64,000 nt of DNA from Streptomyces omiyaensis (GCF_014650895.1 NZ_BMVV01000004.1:372001-436000), one strand, 5' to 3'. Positions 26,212 to 35,846 are shown, counted from the stretch's first letter. A program made the numbers and translations. The notes: generated by a model from the letters alone, not told the origin.

Positions 26212-26799
26212 TCAGGGACTGGTGGTGGAGACCGCGAAGACGCGCGGGAAGGCCGGGTCCGTGAGGTCGACGGCGAGGTCGGTGCGCGGGCGCGGCTCCT
26301 CGCGGGTGACGGTGGTGCCCGACCAGGTCAGGCCGTCGGGGAAGGTCCAGCCGACGATGTCCGCGTCCCGGTCGGAGACGGCGATCAGGCCCGGGGTGAG
26401 CGCGGACCGGCTGGTGCCCGACTCGGCGAGGAAGGCGTCCAGTCCGGTCGCGGTGGTGGTGAACTGCACGTACAGCCGGCTGGTCTTCCAGTTGCTGGTC
26501 TCGTAGTAGGCCACGCCGGAGGCGCCCGACGGGACGGGGACCTCGAAGACCCGGCGCTTCATCAGCGAGGGCCAGTTGTCCTGGAGGCCGACGACGGAGG
26601 ACTCGCGCTCCTTGTCGATGCCGCTGTCCCGGCTCTGGCCCGCGGAGATCACCAGATAGCCGGCGGGGATGCCGACGAGCAGGACGATGATGACCGCCGT
26701 CAGCCAGCGGCGGCGGATCATCCGTCCCCGGTCCTCGGGCATCCGCTGCCCGGGCACGCGCTCCTCGGGCGGACGGGCGGGCGGGTGGTGCACGGTCAT
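26212..26799 (-). CDS. Small membrane-anchored protein of the sugar operon
   Basis: A 195-residue protein. A basic, proline-rich N-terminus (residues 1-31) precedes a single transmembrane helix (about 32-51, WLTAVIIVLLVGIPAGYLVI), then an extracytoplasmic beta-rich domain (about 55-195; SGVAYYETSNWKTSRLYVQFTTT, DADIVGWTFPDGLTWSGTTV). I do not recognise a function. Its ATG overlaps the stop of the ROK kinase gene (ATGA), so it is translated with the transporter operon as the last gene; a link to sugar uptake or the cell envelope is an inference from position. Confidence 0.75.
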   Translation of the reverse strand: MTVHHPPARPPEERVPGQRMPEDRGRMIRRRWLTAVIIVLLVGIPAGYLVISAGQSRDSGIDKERESSVVGLQDNWPSLMKRRVFEVPVPSGASGVAYYETSNWKTSRLYVQFTTTATGLDAFLAESGTSRSALTPGLIAVSDRDADIVGWTFPDGLTWSGTTVTREEPRPRTDLAVDLTDPAFPRVFAVSTTSP

Positions 26800-27959
26800 G
26801 CCCCGGGGTCCTCGGTGGTGCGGGAGGCGCGCCCGTGGGTCCCGGCGCGGAAGGCCTGCGCGTAGCGCTCGTACCGCTCGTAGCGCTCCACCCGGCGCCG
26901 GTTGGCGCGGCGGAAGCGGCGGGCGACGAGCCGGGCCAGGTCGGCGGCGCCGACCATGCCGGCCTCGGGGCCGAGCTGGGCGCGGGTGATCCGGGCCTCG
27001 GGGCGGTAGCCGCGGCCGGTGAGGTGGCGGCGGAAGGCGTCCCGGGCCGGACCGATGAGGAGGTCGTCGGCGGCCGAGACGCCGCCGCCGATGACGAAGC
27101 AGGAGGGGTCGAGGGCGGCGGCCAGGTTGGCGATGCCGACGCCGAGCCACTGGCCGATGTCCTGGAGCAGCTCGACGCACATGGCGTCGCCCTCGCGGGC
27201 GAGCTCGGTGATGAGCGGGCCGCTGATCTCGGGGACGTTGCCCTTCACCCGCTCGATGATCCCGTACGCCACCGGGGAGTCGGCGGCGGCCAGCTCGCGG
27301 GCCTCGCGGACCAGGGCGTTGCCGGAGCTGTACTGCTCCCAGCAGCCGCGGTTGCCGCAGGGGCAGCGGTGGCCGCCGGGCACGACCTGCATGTGCCCGA
27401 ACTCGCCGGCGACGCCGTACTTGCCCCGCTTGACCCTGCCGTCCTCCAGGATGGCGCCGCCGATCCCCGTACCGAGCGTGATCATGACGAGGTGGTCCTC
27501 GCCGCGTCCGGCGCCGAAGCGCCACTCGGCCCAGGCGGCGGTGTTGGCGTCGTTGTCCACCATGACGGGGACGGCCAGCCGGTCCTGGAGGGCGTCCCGG
27601 AGGGGCTCGTTGCGCCAGGCGAGGTGGGGGGCGAAGAGGACGCGGGCCCGGTCGGCGTCGACCCAGCCGGCCGCGCCGATGCCGACGGCGTGCACGTCAT
27701 GCCGGTCGGAGAGGTCCAGGACCAGCTCGACGATGGTGTCCTCGACGACCTTGGGGCTCTTGGACTTGTCCGGGGTCTCGGTGCGGATCTTCTCCAGGAT
27801 GGTGCCGTCGGCGTCGACGACGCCCGCCATCACCTTGGTCCCGCCGATGTCGATGCCCACCGTCGGCACCCGGGGCGCCGACAGGTGGGAGCGGCGCTCG
27901 CGGGTCCCGACGGTCCGCAGGACACCGCTCCGGGCGGCGGGGTCACGGTAGGTGCTCAT
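26796..27959 (-). CDS. ROK-family sugar kinase (glucokinase type)
   Basis: A 387-residue ROK protein without an N-terminal HTH, so a kinase rather than a ROK repressor. ATP-binding GIDIGGTKVMAG lies near residue 36, the catalytic Asp in VDNDANTAAWAEW, then TLGTGIGGA, the GEFGHMQV glutamate, and the zinc-binding CPCGNRGCWEQY. An unusual C-terminal tail after about residue 345 is rich in Arg/Tyr (RRVERYERYERY). It lies downstream of a CUT2 sugar importer and probably phosphorylates the imported sugar; the exact sugar is not readable. Start ATG at 27959. Confidence 0.9.
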   Translation of the reverse strand: MSTYRDPAARSGVLRTVGTRERRSHLSAPRVPTVGIDIGGTKVMAGVVDADGTILEKIRTETPDKSKSPKVVEDTIVELVLDLSDRHDVHAVGIGAAGWVDADRARVLFAPHLAWRNEPLRDALQDRLAVPVMVDNDANTAAWAEWRFGAGRGEDHLVMITLGTGIGGAILEDGRVKRGKYGVAGEFGHMQVVPGGHRCPCGNRGCWEQYSSGNALVREARELAAADSPVAYGIIERVKGNVPEISGPLITELAREGDAMCVELLQDIGQWLGVGIANLAAALDPSCFVIGGGVSAADDLLIGPARDAFRRHLTGRGYRPEARITRAQLGPEAGMVGAADLARLVARRFRRANRRRVERYERYERYAQAFRAGTHGRASRTTEDPGA

Positions 27960-28024
27960 CGGCTCGATTCTGCCAGGAGTGGGGTCGGGTCCGCGTGATG
28001 AAGCGGGCGGCGCGGCCCGCCGCG

Positions 28025-28813
28025 TCAGGGCCCGGCGGGCCGTTCCAGCTCGTGGCGGAGGTCGTCGAGCTCGCTGCCGCCCGCCATCTGGCGGGTCAAC
28101 TCGTCGAGCGTCACCGACCCCTTGGTGTGGCTCGCGGCCATCGTGCCGCGCTTGAGCAGCACGAACCGGTCGCCGACGAGGTAGGCGTGGTGGGGGTTGT
28201 GGGTGATGAGGACCACGCCCAGGCCCTGGTCGCGGGCGGCGGCGACGTACTTGAGGACCACGCCGGACTGCTTGACGCCGAGGGCGGCGGTCGGCTCGTC
28301 GAGGACGAGGACCTTGGCGCCGAAGTGGACCGCGCGGGCGATGGCCACGCACTGGCGTTCGCCGCCGGAGAGGGTGCCGATGGGCTGGTCGACGTCGCGC
28401 AGGTCGATGCCCATGCGGAGCAGCGCCTCGCGGGTGGTGGTCCGCATCCGCTCGGCGTCGAGCCGCCTGAGCGGGCCCCTGCCCTTCGTCGGCTCGGAGC
28501 CGAGGAAGAAGTTCCGCCAGACCGGCATCAGGGGGACGACGGCGAGGTCCTGGTAGACGGTGGCGATGCCCCGGTCGAGGGCGTCGCGCGGGTTGGCGAG
28601 CACGACCTCCTCGCCCTCGACGCGGAAGGTGCCGGCGTCGTGCCGGTGGAGGCCGGCGACGATCTTGATGAGGGTGGACTTGCCGGCGCCGTTGTCGCCG
28701 AGGACGCAGGTGATCTCGCCGGCCCGGACCTCCAGGGAGACGCCTTCGAGGGCGCGGATGTTCCCGTAGTACTTGCTGACGCCGGTCAGCTCCACCAGGG
28801 GGGTCGCGGTCAC
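28025..28813 (-). CDS. CUT2 sugar ABC transporter ATPase (single nucleotide-binding domain)
   Basis: A 262-residue ABC ATPase. Walker A is GDNGAGKST (about 35-43), signature LSGGERQ, Walker [13 protein letters not shown] and switch ITHNPH. Unlike RbsA-type proteins with two tandem ATPase domains, this one has a single domain, as in the FrcA/inositol-type CUT2 systems. The GTG start overlaps the permease stop (GTGA). It powers sugar import with the neighbouring permease and binding protein. Confidence 0.92.
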   Translation of the reverse strand: MTATPLVELTGVSKYYGNIRALEGVSLEVRAGEITCVLGDNGAGKSTLIKIVAGLHRHDAGTFRVEGEEVVLANPRDALDRGIATVYQDLAVVPLMPVWRNFFLGSEPTKGRGPLRRLDAERMRTTTREALLRMGIDLRDVDQPIGTLSGGERQCVAIARAVHFGAKVLVLDEPTAALGVKQSGVVLKYVAAARDQGLGVVLITHNPHHAYLVGDRFVLLKRGTMAASHTKGSVTLDELTRQMAGGSELDDLRHELERPAGP

Positions 28814-29871
28814 TTGGTGGCCTCCACGCGCTTGCGGATCCAGGCGTTCAGGAGCGTCGCGAGCAGCAGCATCGCGCCCAGGAAGAACTTGAACCAGTCG
28901 GGGTTCCACTCGGCGTAGACGATGCCCTTGCTGGTCATGCCGAAGATGAGGGCGCCGACGGCGGAGCCGATGGCCGAGCCGTACCCGCCGGTGATCAGGC
29001 AGCCGCCGATGACGGCCGCGATGATGTAGATCAGCTCGTTGCCGACGCCCTCGCCGGACTGGACGACGTCGAAGGAGAAGAGCAGGTGCTGGCCGGCGAT
29101 CCAGGCGCAGAGGGCGACGCCCACGTAGAGCCCGATCTTGGTGCGGTGGACCGGGACGCCGACCGCGCGGGCCGCGTCGGCGCCGCCGCCGACGGCGAAG
29201 ATCCAGTTGCCGAAGCGGGTGCGGAGCAGGATCCAGGTGGCCACCGCGACCAGGCCGAGCCACCACAGGATGGTGACCTTCAGCTCCACGCCCCCGACGG
29301 TCAGGGTCGAGGCGAAGACGGAGTGGGCGGAGGGGAAGCCCTCCATGTCGGCGATCGACCGGGTGGAGACGGTGCCGGTGATCAGCTTGGTGAGCCCGAG
29401 GTTGAGGCCGGTCAGCATGAGGAAGGTGCCGAGCGTGATGATGAAGCTGGGCAGCTTCGTCCGGGTCAGCATGAGGCCGTTGAAGGCGCCGATGGCGAGG
29501 GTGACCAGGAGCGAGACGCCGACGCCGACCCAGACGTTGGCGGTCATCTGGTAGCTGAACATCGAGGACACCAGCGCGGAGCTGGTGACCAGGACGCCGG
29601 CGGAGAGGTCGAACTCGCCGCCGATCATCAGCAGGGCGACCGGGACGGCCATGATGCCGAGGGTGGAGGCCGCGTAGAGGACGGTGCCGAGGCTCGCGGG
29701 CCGCAGGAAGCTGTCGGCGGCCACCGCGAAGAAGGCGAAGACGGCGAGCGCGCCGACGACCGAGCCCAGCTCGGGGCGGGCGAGGAGCTTCTTCAGCGGG
29801 GTGGTCCGCAGGAGCCGTTCGTCGACGTGGTCGACGCCGTCGCCCCCCGCGGGGGGTGCGGTGGCGCTCAT
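28810..29871 (-). CDS. CUT2 sugar ABC transporter permease
   Basis: A 353-residue BPD_transp_2 family permease with about nine or ten hydrophobic segments between residues 38 and 345. Family landmarks are [55 protein letters not shown] (the cytoplasmic coupling loop) and [24 protein letters not shown]. The ATG overlaps the end of the binding-protein gene (ATGA). It forms the membrane channel for a ribose/xylose/inositol-type sugar. Confidence 0.93.
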   Translation of the reverse strand: MSATAPPAGGDGVDHVDERLLRTTPLKKLLARPELGSVVGALAVFAFFAVAADSFLRPASLGTVLYAASTLGIMAVPVALLMIGGEFDLSAGVLVTSSALVSSMFSYQMTANVWVGVGVSLLVTLAIGAFNGLMLTRTKLPSFIITLGTFLMLTGLNLGLTKLITGTVSTRSIADMEGFPSAHSVFASTLTVGGVELKVTILWWLGLVAVATWILLRTRFGNWIFAVGGGADAARAVGVPVHRTKIGLYVGVALCAWIAGQHLLFSFDVVQSGEGVGNELIYIIAAVIGGCLITGGYGSAIGSAVGALIFGMTSKGIVYAEWNPDWFKFFLGAMLLLATLLNAWIRKRVEATK

Positions 29872-30887
29872 CGGGTCCCCCGCTCCGCGTACTTCTTCAG
29901 CTCCGCGGCCTGGTCCTCGGTGACGATCTGCGGTCCGGTGAGGACGGGCTCGCCGCCGCCGAGCACGTTGGCGTTGGAGCGGTAGAGCCAGAGCAGGTCG
30001 ACGGCCTCGTACCCCTGGAGGTAGGGCTGCTGGTCGACGGCGAAGCCGAGGGTGCCGGCCTCCAGGGCGGCGGCGACCTTGGCGTTGAGGTCGAAGGTGT
30101 CGATCTCGGCGGTGCTGCCGGCGCTCTTGGCGGCCTGGACGGCGGCGTCGGCGAAGGGGGCGCCGAGGGTGACGACGGCGTCGACGTCCTCGTCGGACTG
30201 GAGCTTGGCCTCGATGGACGCCTTCACGTCGGGCATGTTGGTGCCGTCGACGTAGAGGTCGACCAGTTCGCCGTCGAAGGTCTCCTTGGCGCCGGCGCAG
30301 CGCTGCTCGTGCCCCACGTTGCCCTGCTCGTGCAGGACGCAGAGCGCCTTCTTCCTCCCGCGCTTGGTCAGCTCCTCGCCGACGGCCCGGCCGGCGACGG
30401 CCTCGTCCTGGCCGATGTGGGCGAGGGCGCCGAAGGCCTCGGACTGCTCGGCGCCGGAGTTCACCGTGATCACCGGGATGCCGGCCTTCACGGCCTTCTC
30501 CACGGCGGCCTTCATGGCGTCGGGCTTGGCGAGGGTGACGATGAGCCCGTCGACGCCCTTGGCGACGTACGAGTCGATCAGCTGCGCCTGCTGCTGGGAC
30601 TCGTCGCTGTGGGCGTAGAGGAAGTTGACGTTGTCCTTGGCGGCGGCCTGCTCGGCGCCGTTCTGGACGATGTCCCAGAAGGTGTCGCCGTCGCCCGAGT
30701 GGGTCACCATCGCGAAGGTCCAGCGGGGGGTGTCCACGGCCGCCCGGCCCTGGGCCGCGGCCGCCTTGCGGGCGTCCTCCGCCCGCTTTCCGCCCGTGCT
30801 GCTGCACCCGGCGAGCGCTCCCGTGAGCGCGAGTGCGAGCACGGCGCCGATCGCGGCGCGTACCCCTCCTGTCCGAAGCCTGGTCAC
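29868..30887 (-). CDS. Sugar-binding lipoprotein (CUT2 type)
   Basis: A 339-residue periplasmic-binding-protein-like domain (Peripla_BP_4). The lipoprotein signal ends in LAGC with Cys28. The fold shows [21 protein letters not shown], a Gln-rich helix, [24 protein letters not shown] and [19 protein letters not shown] chose the GTG at 30887 because AAAGGAGGG lies 10 bases upstream; longer in-frame starts lack one. First gene of the five-gene operon. Given the divergent inositol-dehydrogenase-like gene, myo-inositol or a related polyol is one possible ligand. Confidence 0.9.
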   Translation of the reverse strand: MTRLRTGGVRAAIGAVLALALTGALAGCSSTGGKRAEDARKAAAAQGRAAVDTPRWTFAMVTHSGDGDTFWDIVQNGAEQAAAKDNVNFLYAHSDESQQQAQLIDSYVAKGVDGLIVTLAKPDAMKAAVEKAVKAGIPVITVNSGAEQSEAFGALAHIGQDEAVAGRAVGEELTKRGRKKALCVLHEQGNVGHEQRCAGAKETFDGELVDLYVDGTNMPDVKASIEAKLQSDEDVDAVVTLGAPFADAAVQAAKSAGSTAEIDTFDLNAKVAAALEAGTLGFAVDQQPYLQGYEAVDLLWLYRSNANVLGGGEPVLTGPQIVTEDQAAELKKYAERGTR

Positions 30888-31012
30888 GAGGCCGTGCCCT
30901 CCTTTGTGTCCTTCTGCGTGCATTGCAGTATCGGTCATGGGGGTCGTGCCGCTCGCCAGGGGGCCTACCCCTCTCCGGCGGGACCTACGTACGGACCAGC
31001 GGCGGGACCTCC

Positions 31013-31041
31013 TTGACACCGCCGGACGGCGCCCCCACGGT
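31013..31041 (+). promoter_or_regulatory. Leaderless promoter of the Gfo/Idh gene
   Basis: Consensus TTGACA (31013-31018), a 17-base spacer and CACGGT (31036-31041). The ATG at 31048 is the seventh base after the hexamer and no ribosome-binding site is present, so transcription probably starts at the A of the ATG. Confidence 0.65.
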
Positions 31042-31047
31042 GGGCCC

Positions 31048-32046
31048 ATGCGCATCGGAGTGATCGGCACGGGCCGGATCGGGAGCTTTCACGCGGCGGC
31101 GCTCGCCCGGCATCCGGAGGTCGGGGCGCTGGTGGTCGCCGACGCCGACCCGGCGCGGGCGGCCGCGGTCGCGGGGACGGTGGGTGCCGAGGCCGCGCCG
31201 GACGTGGCGGCACTGCTGGGGCGGGGGCTCGACGCGGTGGTGATCGCCTCGGCGACGGCCGCGCACGCGGAGCTGATCGCCCGGGCCGCGCGGGCGGGAC
31301 TGCCGGCCTTCTGCGAGAAGCCGATCGCGCTGGACGTGCCGGGCACGCTGACGGCCCTGGCGGCGGTGGCGGAGGCGGGCACCGAGCTCCAGCTGGGCTT
31401 CATGCGCCGCTTCGACGCCGGCTACCGGGCGGCCAGGGAGGCGGTCCGCGCGGGGCGGCTGGGGAGGCTGCACACGGTACGGACGGCGACCTCGGACCCG
31501 GAGCCGCCGCCCGCCGCGTACCTGCCGCTCTCCGGCGGGCTCTTCCGGGACTGCGTGGTGCACGACGTCGACATCGTGCGGTGGGTGACCGGCCGGGAGG
31601 TCGTGGAGGTGTACGCGCGGGGCTCGGACGCGGGCGGGGCGCTGTTCCGCGAGGCCGGTGACGTGGACACGGCCGCCGCGCTGCTCACGCTGGACGACGG
31701 CACCCTGGTGACGGCGACGGCGACCCGCTGCAACGGCGCCGGCTACGACGTGCGGATGGAGCTGGCGGGCGACCGCGACCAGCTGGCGGTGGGCCTGGAC
31801 GAGCGCACCCCGCTGACCTCGCTGGAGCCGCACTCCCCCGCGCCGCCGCCCAAGCCGTGGCCCGGTTTCCTGGAGCGCTTCGCCCCCGCGTACGAGGCGG
31901 AGCTGGACGCCTTCGTCCGGCTGGTGCGCGGCGAGGCCCCCAACCCCTGCGACGGGCGCGAGGCCCTGGCGGCCCTGCGGGTCGCGGAGGCGTGCGAGCG
32001 GTCCCGGCGCGAGCACCGGCCGGTCCGGGTGGAGGAGATCGTCTAG
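31048..32046 (+). CDS. Gfo/Idh/MocA oxidoreductase, inositol 2-dehydrogenase-like
   Basis: A 332-residue NAD(P)-dependent dehydrogenase. The Rossmann motif GVIGTGRIGSFHAAAL is at the N-terminus, the catalytic-lysine motif CEKPIALD near residue 92, and the substrate-site HDVDIVRWVTG near residue 172. FMRRFDAGYRAAREAV is typical of myo-inositol 2-dehydrogenases (IolG). It lies divergently 160 bp from the CUT2 sugar operon, which suggests it oxidises the imported sugar or polyol. Other polyols or sugars cannot be excluded. Confidence 0.88.
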   Translation: MRIGVIGTGRIGSFHAAALARHPEVGALVVADADPARAAAVAGTVGAEAAPDVAALLGRGLDAVVIASATAAHAELIARAARAGLPAFCEKPIALDVPGTLTALAAVAEAGTELQLGFMRRFDAGYRAAREAVRAGRLGRLHTVRTATSDPEPPPAAYLPLSGGLFRDCVVHDVDIVRWVTGREVVEVYARGSDAGGALFREAGDVDTAAALLTLDDGTLVTATATRCNGAGYDVRMELAGDRDQLAVGLDERTPLTSLEPHSPAPPPKPWPGFLERFAPAYEAELDAFVRLVRGEAPNPCDGREALAALRVAEACERSRREHRPVRVEEIV

Positions 32047-32054
32047 GGAGCGTC

Positions 32055-32072
32055 CCGTCGGTCAGCCGACGG
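32055..32072. terminator. Short hairpin between convergent genes
   Basis: Perfect 7-bp stem CCGTCGG (32055-32061) / CCGACGG (32066-32072) with a 4-base loop, overlapping the thioesterase stop codon. It is the only structure in the 15-bp gap and may end both transcripts weakly. Confidence 0.4.
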
Positions 32073-32487
32073 CGCGGACGGTGCCCTGGGCGAGGGCGCA
32101 GAGGGTCTCGCCGCCCTCCTCGTCGAGGGTGAGGAGTTCGCAGCGGACGACGGCCTGGCGGCGGCTCGCGTGGAGCACCTCGGCGCGGGCGCGGAGGGTG
32201 ACGCCGACGGCGGGGCGGACGTAGTCGATCGAGAAGCCGGCGGTGAGGACGGCCGCGCCCAGGACGCTGCCGGCGGCGAAGGTGATCGCGTTGTCGGCGG
32301 CGTAGGAGAGGACCCCGCCGTGCACGAAGCCGTTCTGCTGGCGCAGGTCCTCGCGGATCGGCAGCTCCAGGGTGGCGCCGCCGTCGCCGAAGGCGCGGAC
32401 GTCGGCGCCGACGAGGCGGCTGAACGGCTGGGCGAGCAGGATGTCGCGGGCCAGGGCGAGGGCGGTGGGCTCGGTCACCCGCGTCAC
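32062..32487 (-). CDS. PaaI-family hotdog thioesterase
   Basis: A 141-residue acyl-CoA thioesterase-like protein. The hotdog signature is QQNGFVHGGVLSYAADN (about residues 50-66), with the preceding LELPIREDLR strand and FSIDYVRPAVG. Substrate unknown. The start may be the GTG at 32487 or a GTG at 32478: TAGGGT (minus strand, ending at 32486) lies 7 bases before the latter, which would fit a leaderless message. It is close behind the response-regulator gene's end but on the same strand with a 1-bp gap, so the upstream two-component unit does not obviously include it. Confidence 0.85.
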   Translation of the reverse strand: MTRVTEPTALALARDILLAQPFSRLVGADVRAFGDGGATLELPIREDLRQQNGFVHGGVLSYAADNAITFAAGSVLGAAVLTAGFSIDYVRPAVGVTLRARAEVLHASRRQAVVRCELLTLDEEGGETLCALAQGTVRAVG

Positions 32488-32488
32488 C

Positions 32489-33184
32489 CTACTCGCCGGT
32501 ACGGTCGTGCGGGAGGCCGTCCTCCCGGTCGAGGAGCCCGGCGTCGTGGACGAGCAGGGCGATCTGGACCCGGTTGTTGAGTCCGAGCTTGGCGAGCAGC
32601 CGGGAGACGTACGTCTTCACCGTCGGCACGCTCATGTAGAGGCGCTCGGCGATCTCGGCGTTGGAGGCGCCGCGGCCGACGGCGACGGCCACCTCCCGCT
32701 CGCGGTCGGCCAGCCCGGCGAGGCGCTCGGCGGCGGTGTTCCGGCGGGGCCGGGCCTCGGACAGGGCGGCCACGTGGCCCATCAGCTGACGGGTGACGGC
32801 CGGGGAGAGGACGGGGTCGCCCGCGGCGACCCGCCGCACGGCGGCGACGATCTCGGCGGGCGGGGTGTCCTTGAGGACGAAGCCGGCGGCGCCGGCCCGC
32901 AGGGCGCGCAGCACCTGCTCGTCGGCGTGGAAGGTGGTCAGGACGATCACCTCGGGGGCGTCCGGGCGGCCGCGCAGCAGCTCGGTGGCGGTCAGTCCGT
33001 CGACCCTCGGCATGCGGATGTCCATGAGGACGACGTCGGGGGCGAGCCGGGCGACGAGCTCGGGGACCTCGTCGCCGTCGGAGCCCTCGCCGACGATCTC
33101 CAGCGCGGGGTCGCCGCCGAGCATCAGGGTGAGGCCCGCGCGGACCAGGGGGTCGTCGTCGACGAGGAGCAGCCGGATGGTCAT
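32489..33184 (-). CDS. NarL/FixJ-family response regulator
   Basis: A 231-residue response regulator. The receiver domain (1-120) has the acidic pair near residue 10, the phospho-acceptor Asp55 in VLMDIRMPR, the switch Thr in VLTTFHAD and Lys in VLKDTPP. A LuxR-type HTH (about 165-220) reads LADREREVAVAVGRGASNAEIAERL...TVKTYVSRLLAKLGL. Its ATG overlaps the kinase stop (ATGA). Target genes unknown; the EamA exporter across the small membrane protein gene is one candidate. Confidence 0.94.
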   Translation of the reverse strand: MTIRLLLVDDDPLVRAGLTLMLGGDPALEIVGEGSDGDEVPELVARLAPDVVLMDIRMPRVDGLTATELLRGRPDAPEVIVLTTFHADEQVLRALRAGAAGFVLKDTPPAEIVAAVRRVAAGDPVLSPAVTRQLMGHVAALSEARPRRNTAAERLAGLADREREVAVAVGRGASNAEIAERLYMSVPTVKTYVSRLLAKLGLNNRVQIALLVHDAGLLDREDGLPHDRTGE

Positions 33185-34395
33185 GCGGGCCACGGTAGCC
33201 AGGCGGTCAGGGCGAAGCCGCCGCCGGGGGGCGCCCCGTGGTCGAGGCGTCCGCCGGCGAGCGCGGCGCGCTCGGAGAGCCCGATGAGGCCCTGGCCGGA
33301 GCCGGGGACGTGCGGGACGGGCCCGTCGGGCGCCGGGTTGCGGACCTCGACGGTGAGTCCGTCGCCGGGGGCGCCGCGCAGGGTGAGGGTGACCCGGGTG
33401 CCGGGGGCGTGCTTGCGGGCGTTGGTGAGGCCCTCCTGCGCGATGCGGTAGACGGTGCGGCCGGTGGCGGCCGGCACCGCGCCGGGGTCGTCGACGGTGC
33501 TGTCCAGGACGACCGTCATGCCCGCCTCGCGGGACTCGTCGACGAGCGCGCCGAGGGTGGCGAGGGTCGGCTGCGGCCGGTCGCCGCCGCCGCTCTCCTC
33601 CCCGGGGGCGCGGAGCACGCCGATGATCTCGCGCAGGTCCTGGAGGGCGTCGTGGGCGCTGTCGCGGATGACGCCGGCGGCGCGGGCGATCTGCTCGGGC
33701 GGGGCGTCGGGCCGGAACTCCAGGGCGCCGGCGTGCACGCTGAGCAGGGTGAGCCGGTGGGCGAGGACGTCGTGCATCTCGCGGGCGATGGCCTCGCGGG
33801 CGAGCCGCTGGGCCTGGGCGGCGCGCAGCTCGGCCTCCGCCTCGGCCCGCTCGGCGCGCTCGCGCAGCGCCTCGACGAGCTGGCGGCGGGCCCGCACGAG
33901 CATGCCCCAGGCGGTGACGAGGAGGGTGAGGGCGGTGCCGAGGACGATGCCGAGGAGGGTGCCGGTCTCGGGGTCGGGGCGGACGAAGACGGTGGCGACG
34001 GAGCCGGCGAGGGCGATCCCGAGGATCCAGGCGATCTCGCGGAAGGGCCGGCGGACGGCGACGCTGAAGAGGCCCGCGAGCATCGCCCCGGCGGCGACCG
34101 GGACGAGGGCGCCGACGACGGCGAGCGCGGCGGCGAGCCCGACGGGCCACCGGCGGCGCAGCCAGAGCGCGCAGCAGGCGAGGGCACCGACGGTCTGGTC
34201 CACCAGGTTGACGGCCTCGCTGTTGTACTCGGCGCTGGTGTCGGCGGCGACGAGCCCGAAGAGCGCGGCCAGCAGGAAGACCAGGGTGTCGACGACCCAG
34301 TCGCGCACGGTGCGGCGGGGCCGGGCGGCTCCGGACCCGCCCGGTTCGACCAGGTGGGAGGGGAGCAGCCAGCGCTGCCGGTCCGTTCGCGTCAT
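33181..34395 (-). CDS. Sensor histidine kinase (HisKA_3 type)
   Basis: A 404-residue membrane kinase. Several transmembrane helices cover residues about 35-150, followed by a coiled linker (RERAERAEAEAELRAAQAQRLA), the phospho-acceptor His in REMHDVLAHRLTLLSVHAGAL, and an HATPase domain ending in GQGLIGLSERAALAGGRL. I chose the ATG at 34395 (MTRTDRQRW): TACATT (plus-strand AATGTA at 34402-34407) lies 6 bases before it with no ribosome-binding site. It phosphorylates the coupled regulator; the signal is unknown. Confidence 0.92.
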   Translation of the reverse strand: MTRTDRQRWLLPSHLVEPGGSGAARPRRTVRDWVVDTLVFLLAALFGLVAADTSAEYNSEAVNLVDQTVGALACCALWLRRRWPVGLAAALAVVGALVPVAAGAMLAGLFSVAVRRPFREIAWILGIALAGSVATVFVRPDPETGTLLGIVLGTALTLLVTAWGMLVRARRQLVEALRERAERAEAEAELRAAQAQRLAREAIAREMHDVLAHRLTLLSVHAGALEFRPDAPPEQIARAAGVIRDSAHDALQDLREIIGVLRAPGEESGGGDRPQPTLATLGALVDESREAGMTVVLDSTVDDPGAVPAATGRTVYRIAQEGLTNARKHAPGTRVTLTLRGAPGDGLTVEVRNPAPDGPVPHVPGSGQGLIGLSERAALAGGRLDHGAPPGGGFALTAWLPWPA

Positions 34396-34539
34396 ATCCG
34401 CAATGTACGCAGCCGGGGCCCGCCGCACCGGTCCGCGGGGCCCGGCCGCGACCGAAGTCGCGCGGATCGATACTTCGGTCGCACGGCGGTGGACCGTCGG
34501 CGGACGCCGCCGTCCGGGTGGCGCGCCCAGGCTCTCCCC

Positions 34540-34770
34540 ATGAGGAGATTTCTCGAGGTGACCGGTTTCCTGCTCAGCGTCTTCGGGGTCTGCGGGGTGG
34601 TGCGCGAGCTGACGGACGGGTGGTTCCCGTTCATGGGCGTGACGCGCCTCCTGACCGAGCGCGTGTGGTTCCCGGAGGGCCGCGAGGTCTTCGCGAACAT
34701 CGTGATCGCCGCCCTCGGCCTGGTCCTGATGATCGTCTCGGAGCGGGTCGAGAAGTCCGGCGGATGCTGA
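34540..34770 (+). CDS. Small membrane protein (76 aa)
   Basis: A 76-residue protein with two hydrophobic stretches: residues 6-22 (EVTGFLLSVFGVCGVV) and 51-68 (FANIVIAALGLVLMIVSE), joined by a loop with several aromatic and Arg residues. I do not recognise it. It starts 144 bp from the divergent histidine kinase gene, so it may be an accessory or target of that two-component system; this is inference from position. Codon third-position GC fits a real gene. Confidence 0.65.
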   Translation: MRRFLEVTGFLLSVFGVCGVVRELTDGWFPFMGVTRLLTERVWFPEGREVFANIVIAALGLVLMIVSERVEKSGGC

Positions 34771-34806
34771 CGGATCCCCGGGGCCGCCGGAGCGCCGCGG
34801 CGGAGC

Positions 34807-35742
34807 CTAACGGGCGTCCGCTTCGGCGCTCCGGCGGCCCCAGGCGGTGCCGGCGAGGACCAGGGCCGCGCCGGCGAGGCCGAGGAGGCCGGGGCGGTCG
34901 CCGGCCAGCGCGATGCCGGCGAGGGCGGCCCACAGCGGCTCGGTGCCGAGCAGCAGGCTGACCCGGGAGGGGGAGGTGCGGCGGACGGCCCACATCTGCA
35001 CGAAGAAGGCGAAGAGCGTGCAGAAGACGGAGAGGAAGGCGAGTCCGGCCCACTCGCGGGGGCCGAAGTCCAGGGCGGCGGTCCAGGGGGTGACGCCGCC
35101 GCCCGCGACGGCGAGCACGCCGAAGACGAGCACGGCGGTGCCGAGCTGGACGGTGGTCAGGGAGAGCGAGTCGGCCGACCGCACCGCCTCGATCCGGGCC
35201 ATCGCGAGGACGTGCACGGTCCGGGCCACCGCCGCGAGGAGGATCAGCAGGTCGCCGAGGGAGGGGGCGGTGAAGCCCGCGCCCTGGGTGAGCAGGACGA
35301 CGCCGGCGACGGAGAGCGCGGCGGCGCCGAGGAAGCCGCGCGGCGGTCCGGTCCGGGTGACGGCGGCCTCGGCGAGCGGGGTGAAGATCATGGTGAGGCT
35401 GATGATCAGGCCCGCGTTGGTGGCGGAGGTGTGGACGACGCCGTAGGTCTCCAGGAGGAAGATCCCGGCGAGGATCCCGCCGAGCAGGGCGGCTCCCCGC
35501 CACTGCGCGCCGGTCAGCGCCCGCAGTCCCTTCCGCCCGGCGGCGACGAGGACGGGCACCACCAGCGCGAAGCGCAGCACGAGGACCGCGACGACGGTCT
35601 GGCCGGTGGTGATGCCCTTGGCCGCGAGGTAGCTGCCGCCCCAGAAGACGGCGACGAGCAGCAGCGGGAGGTCGGTGAGCCAGGCGCGGCGCCGGGCGCC
35701 GAAGGGGAGGGCGGCGGGTGCCGAAGCGGACGAAGCGGCCAT
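34807..35742 (-). CDS. EamA/DMT-family transporter
   Basis: A 311-residue drug/metabolite transporter with ten predicted helices in two EamA repeats. The first repeat starts at LPLLLVAVFWGGSYLAAKGI with TSATNAGLIISLTMIFTPL; the second includes FLSVFCTLFAFFVQMWAVRRTSPSRVSLLLGTEPLWAALAGI. Likely an efflux or permeation protein for a small metabolite. I prefer the ATG at 35742, preceded by TTGGAG; a GTG at 35796 would add 18 residues. It converges on the small membrane protein gene. Confidence 0.88.
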   Translation of the reverse strand: MAASSASAPAALPFGARRRAWLTDLPLLLVAVFWGGSYLAAKGITTGQTVVAVLVLRFALVVPVLVAAGRKGLRALTGAQWRGAALLGGILAGIFLLETYGVVHTSATNAGLIISLTMIFTPLAEAAVTRTGPPRGFLGAAALSVAGVVLLTQGAGFTAPSLGDLLILLAAVARTVHVLAMARIEAVRSADSLSLTTVQLGTAVLVFGVLAVAGGGVTPWTAALDFGPREWAGLAFLSVFCTLFAFFVQMWAVRRTSPSRVSLLLGTEPLWAALAGIALAGDRPGLLGLAGAALVLAGTAWGRRSAEADAR

Positions 35743-35846
35743 GTCGGTCGGAGTCTCCAACTCTGCGGGCGGGGTGGAGACTTCGGCGGCTCTCACGCGG
35801 AGCGATCACGGTACCCGCCGGTGCGCGTGGTGACTACACCCTTTTC

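Noticed and set aside
30888..31047. Possible LacI-type operator around the TGCATTGCA sequence near 30919
   Set aside because: The palindrome is short and imperfect and does not recur elsewhere; not enough to call an operator.
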